Assembly: GCA_001768515.1 (NCBI GenBank)
Contig: MEOA01000033.1
Location: 1-52,431 of the forward strand
Length of the DNA: 52,431 bases
Direction of reading: 5' to 3'
Source: Bacteroidetes bacterium GWE2_42_24
GTDB taxonomy: Bacteria; Bacteroidota; Bacteroidia; Bacteroidales; TTA-H9
The notes beneath the pieces were generated by a model. That model saw only the letters and a program-made list of their open reading frames with translations. It was not told where the DNA came from and did no database searches. The translations under genes and the position numbers were made by a program. Positions within the stretch are counted from its first letter, which is position 1. Each line of letters starts with the position of its first letter. Of the stretch, positions 1 through 8,640 are shown one piece after another.

Positions 1-96
1 ACCTTCGTTGTGTCGAATCTGGCTTCAGGTGTTTATCTGCTGAAGATTACCGGGAATGGAAAGACATTCGTCTCCAGAGTGATGGTTAGCAGATAA
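1..96 (+). CDS. 3' end of a T9SS cargo protein (partial)
   Basis: Frame 1 is open from the window edge to a TAA at 94-96 and encodes the last 31 residues of a protein. The sequence SNLASGVYLLKI followed by a short basic end (VMVSR) is the classic final beta-strand pair of a type A T9SS C-terminal sorting domain, which is removed by the PorU sortase on export. It closely resembles the tails of the next two genes, so the upstream gene may belong to the same tandem cargo cluster. The function of the missing part cannot be seen. Confidence 0.85.
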   Translation, partial: TFVVSNLASGVYLLKITGNGKTFVSRVMVSR

Positions 97-133
97 GCTG
101 GTATCCTCTATACATATTTAAAGTGAATTATGG

Positions 134-172
134 CCGCCTGGTTTTGATAAAAAACCAGGCGGTTTGTATTTG
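134..172 (+). terminator. Rho-independent terminator after the partial T9SS gene
   Basis: Perfect 12-bp stem: CCGCCTGGTTTT at 134-145 pairs with AAAACCAGGCGG at 151-162 around a 5-nt GATAA loop, followed by a T-rich tail. It sits 37 nt after the stop codon at 96. Confidence 0.85.
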
Positions 173-188
173 TATATTTAGTTTTGTA

Positions 189-196
189 TATCTTTG
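189..196 (+). promoter_or_regulatory. Bacteroidota -7 box for the first Omp28 gene
   Basis: TATCTTTG matches the TAnnTTTG sigma-ABfrA-type -7 element, 35 nt before the ATG at 232. TTTG motifs upstream (163-166, 169-172) are possible -33 elements, with spacings of 22 and 16 nt that are not ideal. The same octamer followed by GCC lies before the next gene at 1854. Confidence 0.5.
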
Positions 197-231
197 GCCT
201 CAAATTTTAACTTATTCGTAATAAACAAGCC

Positions 232-1707
232 ATGAAACACATTTATCTTTTTATTGTCGGACTTTTTATGTCCGGTTCATTAATTGCACAACAAGTACCA
301 CGAGAAATGGTAATTGTTGAAATCGGTACCGGAACATGGTGTCAGTATTGCCCGGGCGCAGCCATGGGTGCAGATGATCTGGTTGAGAACGGCTGCCATG
401 TAGCCATCGTTGAGAACCACAACGGTGATACCTATGCAAACCAATACAGCAATGCCAGAAACTCGTTCTATGCCCTGACTGGTTATCCTACTGCTATTTT
501 TGATGGTTTACTGAAAGTATCTGGTGGTTCTCATACCCAAAGTATGTACTCTAACTATTTGCCAAAGTATAACCAGAGGATAGCCATTTCATCTGATTTT
601 ATTATGGACATGGTCGTCACTAATGTTGATTTGGATTACACAGCGGTGATTACCATTGACTATCTGGGAACTTCTGCCCCTACTGGTTCGAAATTGCAAT
701 TCTTTGTAACCCAATCCAATATTTCACAGGTATGGCAGGGACAGACTGAACTGAATTTTGTAAACCGCCTGATGGTTCCTGACCAGAACGGTACAGTCCT
801 TGATTTCAGCGGAACGAATCAGGTGATCGTAACCCTTAATTTTACAATGAATTCTTCGGTGCCCATCGAAGATGTTGAGTTTGTTGCCGCTATTCAGGCA
901 ACCAATAAAGAGATGTTACAGGGTATTAAGCTGGCAGCCATTGATCTGGCAGCCGACTTTGTTGCCGCTTCAACTCAGGTAGCCCCCAATACTTCTGTTT
1001 CTTTTACAAACAGCACAACAGGTGGCTATATGCATGCCCCCGAAACTTACAAATGGTATTTCCCTGGAGGAGATCCAGCTACCTCTACTGACGAGAACCC
1101 ATCTGTCACCTATGCTCAATGTGGGGCTTATGATGTAAGTCTGGTTGTTGACCGTGGTGGTCAGATTGATTCAATCGGAAAATCAGCCTATATTTCCGTT
1201 GGCGATATGACTTCGGTGAATATGGTTGTAACGCCAAATGATACTGCCTGCGTAAACTGGAGCGTTTCACTGGATGCCACAACTCCGGCCGCCGCTTCTT
1301 ATCTCTGGCAGCCCGGCGATGTTGCGACTGCTTCAATGGTAGCCGATGGCAGCGTCTATGGAGTCGGGGAGCATACCTTCACAGTAACTGTTACCTCAGA
1401 ACAGGGTTGTATTATTTCAAAGGATCAGAAGCTGTATTTCGATGCCTGCACCTCAATTGGTGATACTGACGTTAAGGAACTGGCTCTTTATCCCAATCCT
1501 GCTCAGGAGTTACTGACCATTGAACTTCAGGAGGCTGGTTTATCACATTATACAGTCACTTCAGCCAATGGAAGTCAGGTGATGAAAGGTACTTTCACAG
1601 CACAAAGCCAGACTCTTAATGTCCGAAGCCTCGCCAATGGTATTTACATGCTGAAGATTGAAGCCGGTGAAAAGATGATTGTCAGAAGGTTTGTTATAAA
1701 CAGATAA
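232..1707 (+). CDS. Omp28-family secreted protein with PKD domain and T9SS sorting domain
   Basis: 491 aa with a signal peptide (about residues 1-20, ending SLIAQ). The N-terminal domain carries TGTWCQYCPG, with Cys37 and Cys40 forming a thioredoxin-like CxxC, and GYPT at 84-87 in the position of the thioredoxin cis-proline loop. This pattern fits the Omp28-related family of surface proteins. A PKD-like Ig domain (about 242-320, with WYFPGGDP) is followed by a second Ig-like stretch and a C-terminal T9SS sorting domain (about 415-491, LYPNPAQ). A thiol-redox role at the cell surface is inferred from the CxxC alone; the family has no firm biochemical function known to me. The gene stands alone between two terminators. 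It is a paralogue of the next gene, with cysteines at identical residue numbers. Confidence 0.9.
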   Translation: MKHIYLFIVGLFMSGSLIAQQVPREMVIVEIGTGTWCQYCPGAAMGADDLVENGCHVAIVENHNGDTYANQYSNARNSFYALTGYPTAIFDGLLKVSGGSHTQSMYSNYLPKYNQRIAISSDFIMDMVVTNVDLDYTAVITIDYLGTSAPTGSKLQFFVTQSNISQVWQGQTELNFVNRLMVPDQNGTVLDFSGTNQVIVTLNFTMNSSVPIEDVEFVAAIQATNKEMLQGIKLAAIDLAADFVAASTQVAPNTSVSFTNSTTGGYMHAPETYKWYFPGGDPATSTDENPSVTYAQCGAYDVSLVVDRGGQIDSIGKSAYISVGDMTSVNMVVTPNDTACVNWSVSLDATTPAAASYLWQPGDVATASMVADGSVYGVGEHTFTVTVTSEQGCIISKDQKLYFDACTSIGDTDVKELALYPNPAQELLTIELQEAGLSHYTVTSANGSQVMKGTFTAQSQTLNVRSLANGIYMLKIEAGEKMIVRRFVINR

Positions 1708-1804
1708 TCGTGGTTTTTGGACTCTACAATGAAATTTCATAATGAATTGTCACTGTGAAATGTAATACACTGTAAAGTACTCCGGACAACTCTCTGAACA
1801 TATA

Positions 1805-1854
1805 GGGTTCGGTTTGACCAATCAAAAATGGTCGAACCGAACCCTTCCTTTTTT
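1805..1854 (+). terminator. Rho-independent terminator after the first Omp28 gene
   Basis: A 16-bp stem with one wobble pair, 1805-1820 with 1829-1844 (GGGTTCGG/CCGAACCC core), is followed by TTCCTTTTTT. The T tail runs directly into the -7 box of the next gene at 1854-1861, so terminator and promoter are fused. Confidence 0.85.
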
Positions 1855-1861
1855 ATCTTTG
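1854..1861 (+). promoter_or_regulatory. -7 box for the second Omp28 gene
   Basis: TATCTTTG, followed by GCC as at 189, lies 29 nt before the ATG at 1891. No clear TTTG -33 element is visible at the usual distance because the region is occupied by the terminator stem. Confidence 0.45.
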
Positions 1862-1890
1862 GCCAAGTTTTATCTTTAACCATTTACAAT

Positions 1891-4203
1891 ATGCGAAAAC
1901 TATCACTTTTAATCAGTACATTCTTGTTGTTTGGTTGGGCCATTGCCCAACAGGTTCCCCGACAGATGGTCATTCTTGAGATCGGTACAGGTACCTGGTG
2001 CCAGTATTGTCCGGGTGCGGCCATGGGGGCTGACGATCTCATTGCCAATGGTCACAACGTTGCTGTGGTTGAATACCATAATGGTGACTCTTACACCAAT
2101 ACTGCATCAGATGCACGTAACAATTATTACAATCTGACAGGTTACCCTACGGCTAATTTTGATGGTACACTTACCGAAGAGGGAGGGAGTCATACCGTGA
2201 GTATGTACCCTAACTATGTACCACATGTTAATGCACGCAATGCTGTGCCATCGTCTTTTACTGTGGGAATCACAGGAACCTCAGTAGGGAATGAATATAA
2301 TGTTACCTTGAATATTAGTAAGGTAGCCGCTTATGCAGGAACTAATCTTGTTGTTCACCTTGTGCTTACCGAATCAGAGATATCACAGTCATGGCAAGGT
2401 ATGACAGAGTTGAATTTTGTAGAAAGACTGATGGTTCCGGATCATAATGGAACCCCACTTACTTTTGCTTCAGGTGATTTTCAATTTATTAACTTTACTG
2501 TTACCAAGGATCCGGCATGGGTAGCCGCCAATTGTGAATTGGTCGCCTTCATCCAGGACAATACCACTAAAGAAATTTTACAGGGCAACAAAGTTGCCCT
2601 GACAGCCCTTCCCGCACCTCTTCCTGTCAACTTCACGGCTAGTCAGACCACTTTCTGTGGACCTGAAACAATTACCTTTACCGACCAGTCAACCGGAGCC
2701 ACCAACTGGAATTGGGCGTTTCCGGGAGGAAGTCCGGCCACTTCAACGCTTCAGAACCCAACAGTTACCTATTCGACAACCGGCAATTATGATGTTAGCC
2801 TCACGGCATGGAATACCAGTCAGGGAAATAAGGTTCTAAAATCAAACTACATTCATGTTACTGCTGCCCCTCCTGCTGCTGGTAGCATTTTTGGCCCCTC
2901 AGGCATGTGTCAGAATTCTCCGAATTCGTCATATAGCATTACAACAGTTGGCACAGCAACAACCTACGAATGGGTGCTTACTCCTTCATCAGCAGGGGTA
3001 CTTACCCCCGGCACCAACAATGCTGTTATCGACTGGGATCCTGCCTTTACGGGTGTCGCCGTGCTGAAGGTAAGGGGAGTGAACGATTGCGGCCCCGGAC
3101 TGTGGAGCCCTGCCCTTTCGATCTCAATCGATTCTGAACCTACCCAGGCTGCTACACCTACAGGACCCACGACATTATGTATGGATGCTCCCGATACGGA
3201 GTATAATACAACTGGTGCTACCAACATCTCAGGTTACATCTGGGCGATTTCTCCTGCCTCGGCCGGAACCATTACTACATTCTGGACCACCGGAACAGTC
3301 GACTGGGATCCGACTTATAGCGGTACGGCTACCATTACGGTTAAAGGATTAAATGGTGGCTGCGAGGGACCTGCCAGTAATCCAATTACAGTTACAGTGA
3401 ATCCCGGTCCTCAGGCTTTCTCCGTTAACGGAGGTGGAACAGCTTGTGAAGGCACTGCCGGTGTACCGGTTGGCCTCGATGATTCCGAAAATGGATTGAG
3501 CTATTCGTTATTACTGAATGGCGTTGTAACCGGTTCTCCTGTTGCTGGTACCGGAAATGCCATCAGCTTTGGCAATCAGACCACCCAGGGAACATACACC
3601 GTAAAAGGTTCTGGCAGTGGATGTGAAACCAACATGAATGGTTCCGCAAATGTGGTCGTAAAAGCTGTCCCTGCAGTTCCTTCAACACCAACAGGGCCTA
3701 CAGAAGTTGTTGCTATTCCGGGTATGCTGACCCCGTTTACAACCACTGCTGTTGCCACTGCTGAAACCTATGAGTGGAAGATTGAGCCGGCAACTGCAGG
3801 CACAATGCAGGGCGATAACACCACCGGCAATGCCGTATGGGGTAATGTCTGGTTCAATGACAATGCCCTCATTACAGTAAAGGCAGTCAACGAATGCGGC
3901 ACATCAAGCTTTTCAGAGGCTCATACCATCGCTGTTGAAAATTTTGTTGGCGTGGAGAATCCCGGCAAGGGACAGTTCCGTATTTATCCCAACCCCACAC
4001 ACGATTTTGTAACAATTGAAAATACTGGTGCTGCAAAATCAACTGCAAAATTCTTCAACCTTGCCGGACAACTGGTGAAACAAATTCAACTGAACGCCGG
4101 CGATGTTGTTAACGTTAATCTTTCACAACTTGGTGCCGGTGTCTATCAGTTAATGGTCTCTGACGGACAAACCACACAAACATTGCGTCTCGTGGTTGAA
4201 TAA
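1891..4203 (+). CDS. Omp28-family secreted protein with PKD/Ig-like repeats and T9SS sorting domain
   Basis: 770 aa when started at ATG 1891, where the signal peptide begins (MRKLSLLIS to AIAQ, residues 1-20). An upstream in-frame ATG at 1828 lies inside the terminator stem and is unlikely. Cys37-x-x-Cys40 sits in the same TGTWCQYCPG motif as the previous gene, followed by GYPT. A PKD domain (AFPGGSPATST, about 255-320) precedes three or four Ig-like modules with repeated phrases such as TPTGPT and AVIDWDP, and a T9SS sorting domain at the C-terminus (YPNPTHD). The protein is longer than its neighbour because of the extra Ig-like modules, so the two probably arose by tandem duplication and then module gain or loss. 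It acts outside the cell or on the outer membrane surface; the substrate is unknown. Confidence 0.9.
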   Translation: MRKLSLLISTFLLFGWAIAQQVPRQMVILEIGTGTWCQYCPGAAMGADDLIANGHNVAVVEYHNGDSYTNTASDARNNYYNLTGYPTANFDGTLTEEGGSHTVSMYPNYVPHVNARNAVPSSFTVGITGTSVGNEYNVTLNISKVAAYAGTNLVVHLVLTESEISQSWQGMTELNFVERLMVPDHNGTPLTFASGDFQFINFTVTKDPAWVAANCELVAFIQDNTTKEILQGNKVALTALPAPLPVNFTASQTTFCGPETITFTDQSTGATNWNWAFPGGSPATSTLQNPTVTYSTTGNYDVSLTAWNTSQGNKVLKSNYIHVTAAPPAAGSIFGPSGMCQNSPNSSYSITTVGTATTYEWVLTPSSAGVLTPGTNNAVIDWDPAFTGVAVLKVRGVNDCGPGLWSPALSISIDSEPTQAATPTGPTTLCMDAPDTEYNTTGATNISGYIWAISPASAGTITTFWTTGTVDWDPTYSGTATITVKGLNGGCEGPASNPITVTVNPGPQAFSVNGGGTACEGTAGVPVGLDDSENGLSYSLLLNGVVTGSPVAGTGNAISFGNQTTQGTYTVKGSGSGCETNMNGSANVVVKAVPAVPSTPTGPTEVVAIPGMLTPFTTTAVATAETYEWKIEPATAGTMQGDNTTGNAVWGNVWFNDNALITVKAVNECGTSSFSEAHTIAVENFVGVENPGKGQFRIYPNPTHDFVTIENTGAAKSTAKFFNLAGQLVKQIQLNAGDVVNVNLSQLGAGVYQLMVSDGQTTQTLRLVVE

Positions 4204-4229
4204 CCCGGGATATTTTTTAATTCTTTTTT

Positions 4230-4267
4230 CAAAACCTCTGCTCCCAGGGCAGAGGTTTTGTATTTTT
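4230..4267 (+). terminator. Rho-independent terminator after the second Omp28 gene
   Basis: CAAAACCTCTGC (4230-4241) pairs perfectly with GCAGAGGTTTTG (4249-4260), followed by TATTTTT. It lies 26 nt after the stop codon. Confidence 0.85.
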
Positions 4268-4294
4268 ACCCTTCTTAAACTAATTCTTTCAACC

Positions 4295-5116
4295 ATGAGG
4301 TACCCATTCTTTAGCTTTCCTTCAATTGTGTTGTCCTTTTTGTTATTTGCCGGATGCGGAGTCAGCAAATCCGGAGATATGCAAAATATCCCCCCGTTAA
4401 ACATCAGGCCTGTTACTTATCAGAAGGCAGAGAAGGTTTGCGGAGACCTCCAGCCCGACTCGCTTACCCTTGAACTTTTTTCTCTCAGTCTTGATTCTGT
4501 CCCTGAAGGTCTTTTGGTTGATTCACTCAGAGCATTCATCGATCGCTTTGTGCTTGCTACCGATAGTGCTGATATGCTGGCTCCCGATCCCGATTCTCTT
4601 TTTAGTCAGTTCGTGGGGAACTGGCAAAAAACAATGGACGATTTTGAGGGCCCTTGCCAGGGTTGGACAATCAGCCGAAAGATTGAACCATTGCTGAATA
4701 AGTCAGGTTTGTTTAGTTTGAGCGCGCTCGATTTTAGTTTTATGGGAGGAGCCCATCCCAATACACAAATAAGGTTGATGACTTTTGACCTGACTACCGG
4801 CCAGCCGGTTGATATCAGGTTAATCATAAATAACGATCAGCAGGATGCCTTTCTGAAAAGGGTAGAAAAATCTTTCCGTCAGGTACATGAACTCTCGGAT
4901 ACTGCTTCCTGGAGCTACAATGGTTTTTGGTTTGATAAGGGCTTTAGCCTGCCTCAATATATGGCCCTTACACCCGATGGGCTTTATCTGATGTACAATC
5001 AGTACGAGGTGGCTCCTTATGCTGCCGGGACAACAGAACTGATGATCCCGATTGATGAGTTTTTAGCTTTCCTGAAACCTGAATGGCGCGACCGCGTAGC
5101 GGCTATCAAACGATAG
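4295..5116 (+). CDS. RsiV/DUF3298-type lipoprotein
   Basis: 273 aa from ATG 4295; an in-frame ATG at 4196 overlaps the preceding gene and the terminator and is rejected. The N-terminus is a lipoprotein signal peptide with lipobox LFAGCG. The C-terminal half (about 150-265) has the hallmarks of the DUF3298/RsiV family: a GGAHPNT motif, then a TFDLTTGQPV strand, a helix, and a final TPDGLYLMYNQYEVAPYA block. In Bacillus RsiV this fold binds lysozyme; in Bacteroidota related lipoproteins are common and mostly uncharacterised. No sigma factor gene lies next to it, so a signalling role is not supported here. It converges with the next gene (9-nt gap). Confidence 0.82.
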   Translation: MRYPFFSFPSIVLSFLLFAGCGVSKSGDMQNIPPLNIRPVTYQKAEKVCGDLQPDSLTLELFSLSLDSVPEGLLVDSLRAFIDRFVLATDSADMLAPDPDSLFSQFVGNWQKTMDDFEGPCQGWTISRKIEPLLNKSGLFSLSALDFSFMGGAHPNTQIRLMTFDLTTGQPVDIRLIINNDQQDAFLKRVEKSFRQVHELSDTASWSYNGFWFDKGFSLPQYMALTPDGLYLMYNQYEVAPYAAGTTELMIPIDEFLAFLKPEWRDRVAAIKR

Positions 5117-5124
5117 CGGGACGG

Positions 5125-6135
5125 TTATTGATGGTTTTCGATGAGAAACCGATTGGAAACGTATGAGATTGTTTCCCTGAAAGGGGTAAAGGTGAACCCA
5201 ATCTGTTGAATGAGACTCTGAGAGGAATAGCTGTATCGTTTCTGAGCCGCCCGGGCTGTCTCTTTTGTGATCAATGGTTTTTTGCCGGTAAACAGGGAGA
5301 GGACAGCAAACAACCTCCAGGCCAGCTCTCCCGCCACAGGAGAGGCTATCTTTTTCGGAGCAGGCTTGCCAAGCCCCTGGGCAATGGCTTCGAAGAGGTC
5401 CTTGTATGAAACATTGGCGCCATTGACAACAAACCGCTCATTCACAACTCTGGCGTTCGCCAGGCCTACCATAGCACGCGCAACATCGCGAACATCAACA
5501 TACCCGTTGACCCCCGTCGTCGTGTATTTTAAGCCATTCCAAACCGCGGTGAAGAGCTCACTGCTTCCTTTCGACCAGTCGCCCGGTCCCAATATTACCG
5601 AGGGATTGATAATCACGGCCTGAAGACCTTCCGCCATGGCACGCCATACCTCACGCTCGGCGGCATGCTTCGATAGGCCGTATACCGATCCTTTCGGCAA
5701 GGTATCCCAGGGTGCTCCTTCCGATACGGGTTCCCCGTTTATGCTGCTTCCCAGGGTGGCGATCGAACTTACATATACAAAATGCCTGATACCTGTGATA
5801 AGGGCTGCATTCACCATGTTGGCTGTCCCTTCAACATTGATCTGCATCAGCCGTTTTTTATCTTCAGCGGCAAATGAAACGAGGGCTGCACAATGATAAA
5901 CCTGTTCAACATCCGCCATCGCCATGATGAGTGATTCAACATCCAGAATGTCGCCTTCAACCCATTCGATCATCGACTGCAGGCTGGCATGATCGTTTGC
6001 TGTAGCAAACACGGATTCCATTACATGCAACCCGGATCCTTCGCGACGCAAGGCCTTTACATGATGGCCATGCCGCGTCAGTTCGAGTAATAAATGTGCG
6101 CCTAAAAGGCCTGTCCCACCTGTAACAAGTATCAT
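5125..6135 (-). CDS. NAD(P)-dependent epimerase/dehydratase, extended SDR family
   Basis: 336 aa from ATG 6135, which places the Rossmann TGGTGLLG motif at residues 5-12; the longer frame (from 6150) only adds five residues. The catalytic Tyr152-xxx-Lys156 (VYGLSKHAAE) and the Ser at about 123 (YVSS) are present, as in the SDR-e family of sugar-nucleotide epimerases and dihydroflavonol reductase-like enzymes. The substrate cannot be told from sequence. The gene is alone on its transcript, and a TACCTTTG box lies four bases before the ATG. Confidence 0.88.
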   Translation of the reverse strand: MILVTGGTGLLGAHLLLELTRHGHHVKALRREGSGLHVMESVFATANDHASLQSMIEWVEGDILDVESLIMAMADVEQVYHCAALVSFAAEDKKRLMQINVEGTANMVNAALITGIRHFVYVSSIATLGSSINGEPVSEGAPWDTLPKGSVYGLSKHAAEREVWRAMAEGLQAVIINPSVILGPGDWSKGSSELFTAVWNGLKYTTTGVNGYVDVRDVARAMVGLANARVVNERFVVNGANVSYKDLFEAIAQGLGKPAPKKIASPVAGELAWRLFAVLSLFTGKKPLITKETARAAQKRYSYSSQSLIQQIGFTFTPFRETISYVSNRFLIENHQ

Positions 6136-6139
6136 GAGG

Positions 6140-6147
6140 CAAAGGTA
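6140..6147 (-). promoter_or_regulatory. -7 box almost touching the SDR start codon
   Basis: On the minus strand TACCTTTG fits TAnnTTTG and is only four nt upstream of ATG 6135. If used, transcription would start at or within the start codon, giving a leaderless mRNA. Confidence 0.4.
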
Positions 6148-6215
6148 CATGAAAGTTGTTCAGGCGACGCCAGTCCGGCAACGTTTAGTCGCGTCGGAAT
6201 CATGAGTTAATGACC

Positions 6216-6237
6216 AAAGCCGGAGTCATCCGGCTTT
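6216..6237 (-). terminator. Hairpin downstream of the tsaB-purN operon
   Basis: AAAGCCGGA (6216-6224) and TCCGGCTTT (6229-6237) form a perfect 9-bp stem with a GTCA loop. It lies about 120 nt beyond the stop of the last operon gene (6357). Neither side has a strong T run, so terminator function is only probable. Confidence 0.4.
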
Positions 6238-6356
6238 TAATTGCATAGCTGTAACACTATAGACATTAGTTCAGTCACCTCCTGTTGTCCCGACAAAATT
6301 CGTTTATTTGGCGATCCTTGAGGTTTTAAATATTCCCTTTGAGGCGAAACAACCTG

Positions 6357-7049
6357 TCAATTCTTCTCTAAAAAGAACAGTCCCCCTGCATCCCATAACG
6401 GCTCGTCGCTCAGCGAGACCCAGGAGATGTTTTTTTGGTGCAATAGTTCCATTAGTTGTTCCCCCTCCTTTAAATGCCGTGGATGGCCTGCAAACACCAA
6501 TGTGCTGCCATTCCACCCCGCGGTGCCTCCAAGAAAGCCATACCCGAAGCCTTCGAGTCGTATCCCCTCCGGATTGAAGTAATAGACTTCCGATCCGGTA
6601 CAGGAAAGGGTCTTCAGGATACCGCTGTCGGAGGTGATGAATGAACCATCGGGGAGGGACAGTAGGTTACATCTTACATAACCCTGCCTGACATGTACCG
6701 GCTTGAGGGTTCCCGTCTCCTTCAGGAGAACAGGATCGGTATGCGATAGGTTATGGATGAATAATCCATGCGCTGCCAGTGCATTGAAGCGCACCGACTC
6801 AGGATAGGAGTTTCCTGCAGGTTTTTCACCGATAACAAATGCTATTTTATGCTGGTTGAATTTCCGGAGAACCTCCTGTGGCATATTTGGAGCCACTACC
6901 AACTGTTCGGGCAACAGGCAGACGAAGATGTCGGGATGGCCGCTGATGGCGTTATAGACATCGGGTCCATGAAACCACACGACTTCTCCCATGGCTTCAA
7001 GAGCCGGTCTCATCGAGGCCGGCAACCGGTGATCACAGATAATCAACAT
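6357..7049 (-). CDS. DUF6873-like GME-fold protein
   Basis: 230 aa, cytoplasmic, with no signal peptide. The sequence has repeated pseudo-symmetric segments, among them an aromatic-rich loop ending GFLGGTAGW (about 170-180) and a final DAGGLFFLEK. These fit the guanidino-modifying-enzyme (pentein) fold group annotated as DUF6873 in Bacteroidota and Firmicutes; this assignment is from memory of the family. The start overlaps the end of the upstream radical SAM gene by 17 nt, which suggests translational coupling and a shared role. I cannot assign a reaction; some pentein enzymes act on arginine-like substrates, but I did not identify a catalytic Cys-His-Asp set. Confidence 0.6.
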   Translation of the reverse strand: MLIICDHRLPASMRPALEAMGEVVWFHGPDVYNAISGHPDIFVCLLPEQLVVAPNMPQEVLRKFNQHKIAFVIGEKPAGNSYPESVRFNALAAHGLFIHNLSHTDPVLLKETGTLKPVHVRQGYVRCNLLSLPDGSFITSDSGILKTLSCTGSEVYYFNPEGIRLEGFGYGFLGGTAGWNGSTLVFAGHPRHLKEGEQLMELLHQKNISWVSLSDEPLWDAGGLFFLEKN

Positions 7050-8034
7050 GCAGCATCCTGCCTGTTAAGTATGGATCGGCGTAAATCCTGATCTGATCGA
7101 AGTAACCGGAAAGGCGTTTACGGTTGGATGCATTGAATCCTGCCACCGCGTTGACCTGTTTTGGGGGGCAATAGATGGCGATGCTCCGGTGGGGATTTTC
7201 GAGGTTGATCTCCTGCAGCAGCCTTCTGCTCCATTTTTCCGAGGCAACCAGTTCGCTGAAGGAGGGATGCCAGGGGCCGGCAACTACTTCACCGGCGGCT
7301 GAAGGGTGCAGCCCGATGCGCAGCACTTTCACTTCACTTTCTTCAAAGATTTCGGACAGCGTTGCCGCCAGTACCACAGCCTCTTCAAGTGATTGGGGTG
7401 TATACTTTCCCTCATCGTACCGCTGTTCGAGGGGAGAGCCCTTCATGACCAGGCAGGGGTATATCCGCGTACCTTCAGGCCGCAGGGCAATGATCTCATG
7501 AGCGGTGCGGATGGCTCCCTCTGGTGTATCACCGGGCAGCCCGGTCATCATCTGAAGTACCACGCCGATGCCTGCCGCCTGTAACATACCCGTTGCATGC
7601 GCTACCTGTGCAGATGTATGGCCGCGTCCTGATGCCCTGAGCACGCTGTCGTCCATCGACTGGGCTCCCAGTTCAACGGTACTCACACCATAGCGCAGCA
7701 GCCTTTCTATTCGCTCCGGATCGATGTAATCGGGACGTGTACTCAGCCGGATGGCATGGATTATCCCTTCCTGTTTCAGCTTATATGCCTGATCGAGATA
7801 GGCTTCCTGCTTCCCGGTGCCGATACCCGTGAAGCTGCCTCCAAAGAAGGCCAGTTCGATGTGCGATCCTTCGCTGTTAAAACGACTGCGCCATTCAGCA
7901 ACGATGGACGGAACCTCTTCCGGAAGGGGGGCAGTGGCGGTGCAGGTTATCCCAAACTGGTTGCAGAAGATACACCGGTGCGGACAACCCTCTTCGGGGA
8001 CAAACACCGGGATGTTATAGTGACGCGTTGCCAT
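7033..8034 (-). CDS. Radical SAM protein, Elp3/MiaB/NifB-like
   Basis: 333 aa from ATG 8034. The start is chosen because the preceding 24 codons (to 8106) overlap purN and look non-conserved. The radical SAM 4Fe-4S cluster motif is Cys17-xxx-Cys21-xx-Cys24 (GCPHRCIFC), placed very near the N-terminus as in the COG1243/HemN-like Elp3 group. SAM-binding elements follow (AFFGGSFTGI, about 65-75; LSTRPDYI; TVELGAQS). It lacks the acetyltransferase domain of true Elp3, being about 200 residues shorter. It overlaps purN by 20 nt at its start and the DUF6873-like gene by 17 nt at its end, so the three are probably co-translated. The substrate is unknown. Confidence 0.85.
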   Translation of the reverse strand: MATRHYNIPVFVPEEGCPHRCIFCNQFGITCTATAPLPEEVPSIVAEWRSRFNSEGSHIELAFFGGSFTGIGTGKQEAYLDQAYKLKQEGIIHAIRLSTRPDYIDPERIERLLRYGVSTVELGAQSMDDSVLRASGRGHTSAQVAHATGMLQAAGIGVVLQMMTGLPGDTPEGAIRTAHEIIALRPEGTRIYPCLVMKGSPLEQRYDEGKYTPQSLEEAVVLAATLSEIFEESEVKVLRIGLHPSAAGEVVAGPWHPSFSELVASEKWSRRLLQEINLENPHRSIAIYCPPKQVNAVAGFNASNRKRLSGYFDQIRIYADPYLTGRMLHVDYL

Positions 8035-8620
8035 CGGTTTGTTTGAAATCAACTTCCCCGCTCTCAATATACCTTTCGACAACAGGAGGAAACCACCTGT
8101 GCTCAAGAAGATGAATACGGGAAGCCAACAAGTCGGGTGTATCGTCTGACATTACCGGACAGGTTGCCTGAAACAGCGTTTCTCCGTGATCGTACCGGTC
8201 GTCGACAAGGTGGATGGTGATTCCCGTCTGGCTTCGTCCCGAGGCAATCACGGCATCGTGTACATGGTGCCCGAACATACCCCGTCCACCGAAATCGGGC
8301 AGCAGGGCCGGGTGGATGTTGATGATCCTGCCACGCCAGGTTGCTACCATCAATCGCGGAATCAGCCACAGGAATCCAGCGAGGATAATCCAGCCGGTAC
8401 CCCTTTCTTTCAGTGTTTCTATAAAGGCTTCTGTCTGAAATTCTTTTTTGTCGAACACCACAACGTTCACACCGGCAGCCTGTGCTTTTCCGATAACAGG
8501 GGCATCGGGGCGGTTGCAGTAAACCGCATCGATGGTTATGGAATGATGATTACTGAAAAATTTAATCAGGTTGAGGGCATTACTACCTGTACCGGATGCA
8601 AAGATGGCTAGTTTATTCAT
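8015..8620 (-). CDS. purN: Phosphoribosylglycinamide formyltransferase
   Basis: 201 aa, the usual PurN length. It transfers a formyl group from 10-formyl-tetrahydrofolate to GAR in de novo purine synthesis in the cytosol. Seen: phosphate-binding loop ASGTGSN at 8-14; catalytic Asn101 and His103 in NIHPALLPDF; GGRGMFG at 111-117; and an Asp in the VDDRYDHG loop (139-146) matching the third catalytic residue. It lies 20 nt after tsaB and overlaps the following radical SAM gene, so it is the second gene of a four-gene operon. Confidence 0.95.
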   Translation of the reverse strand: MNKLAIFASGTGSNALNLIKFFSNHHSITIDAVYCNRPDAPVIGKAQAAGVNVVVFDKKEFQTEAFIETLKERGTGWIILAGFLWLIPRLMVATWRGRIINIHPALLPDFGGRGMFGHHVHDAVIASGRSQTGITIHLVDDRYDHGETLFQATCPVMSDDTPDLLASRIHLLEHRWFPPVVERYIESGEVDFKQTDGNASL

Positions 8621-8640
8621 GAGGTCTGATCATTCGGGTT

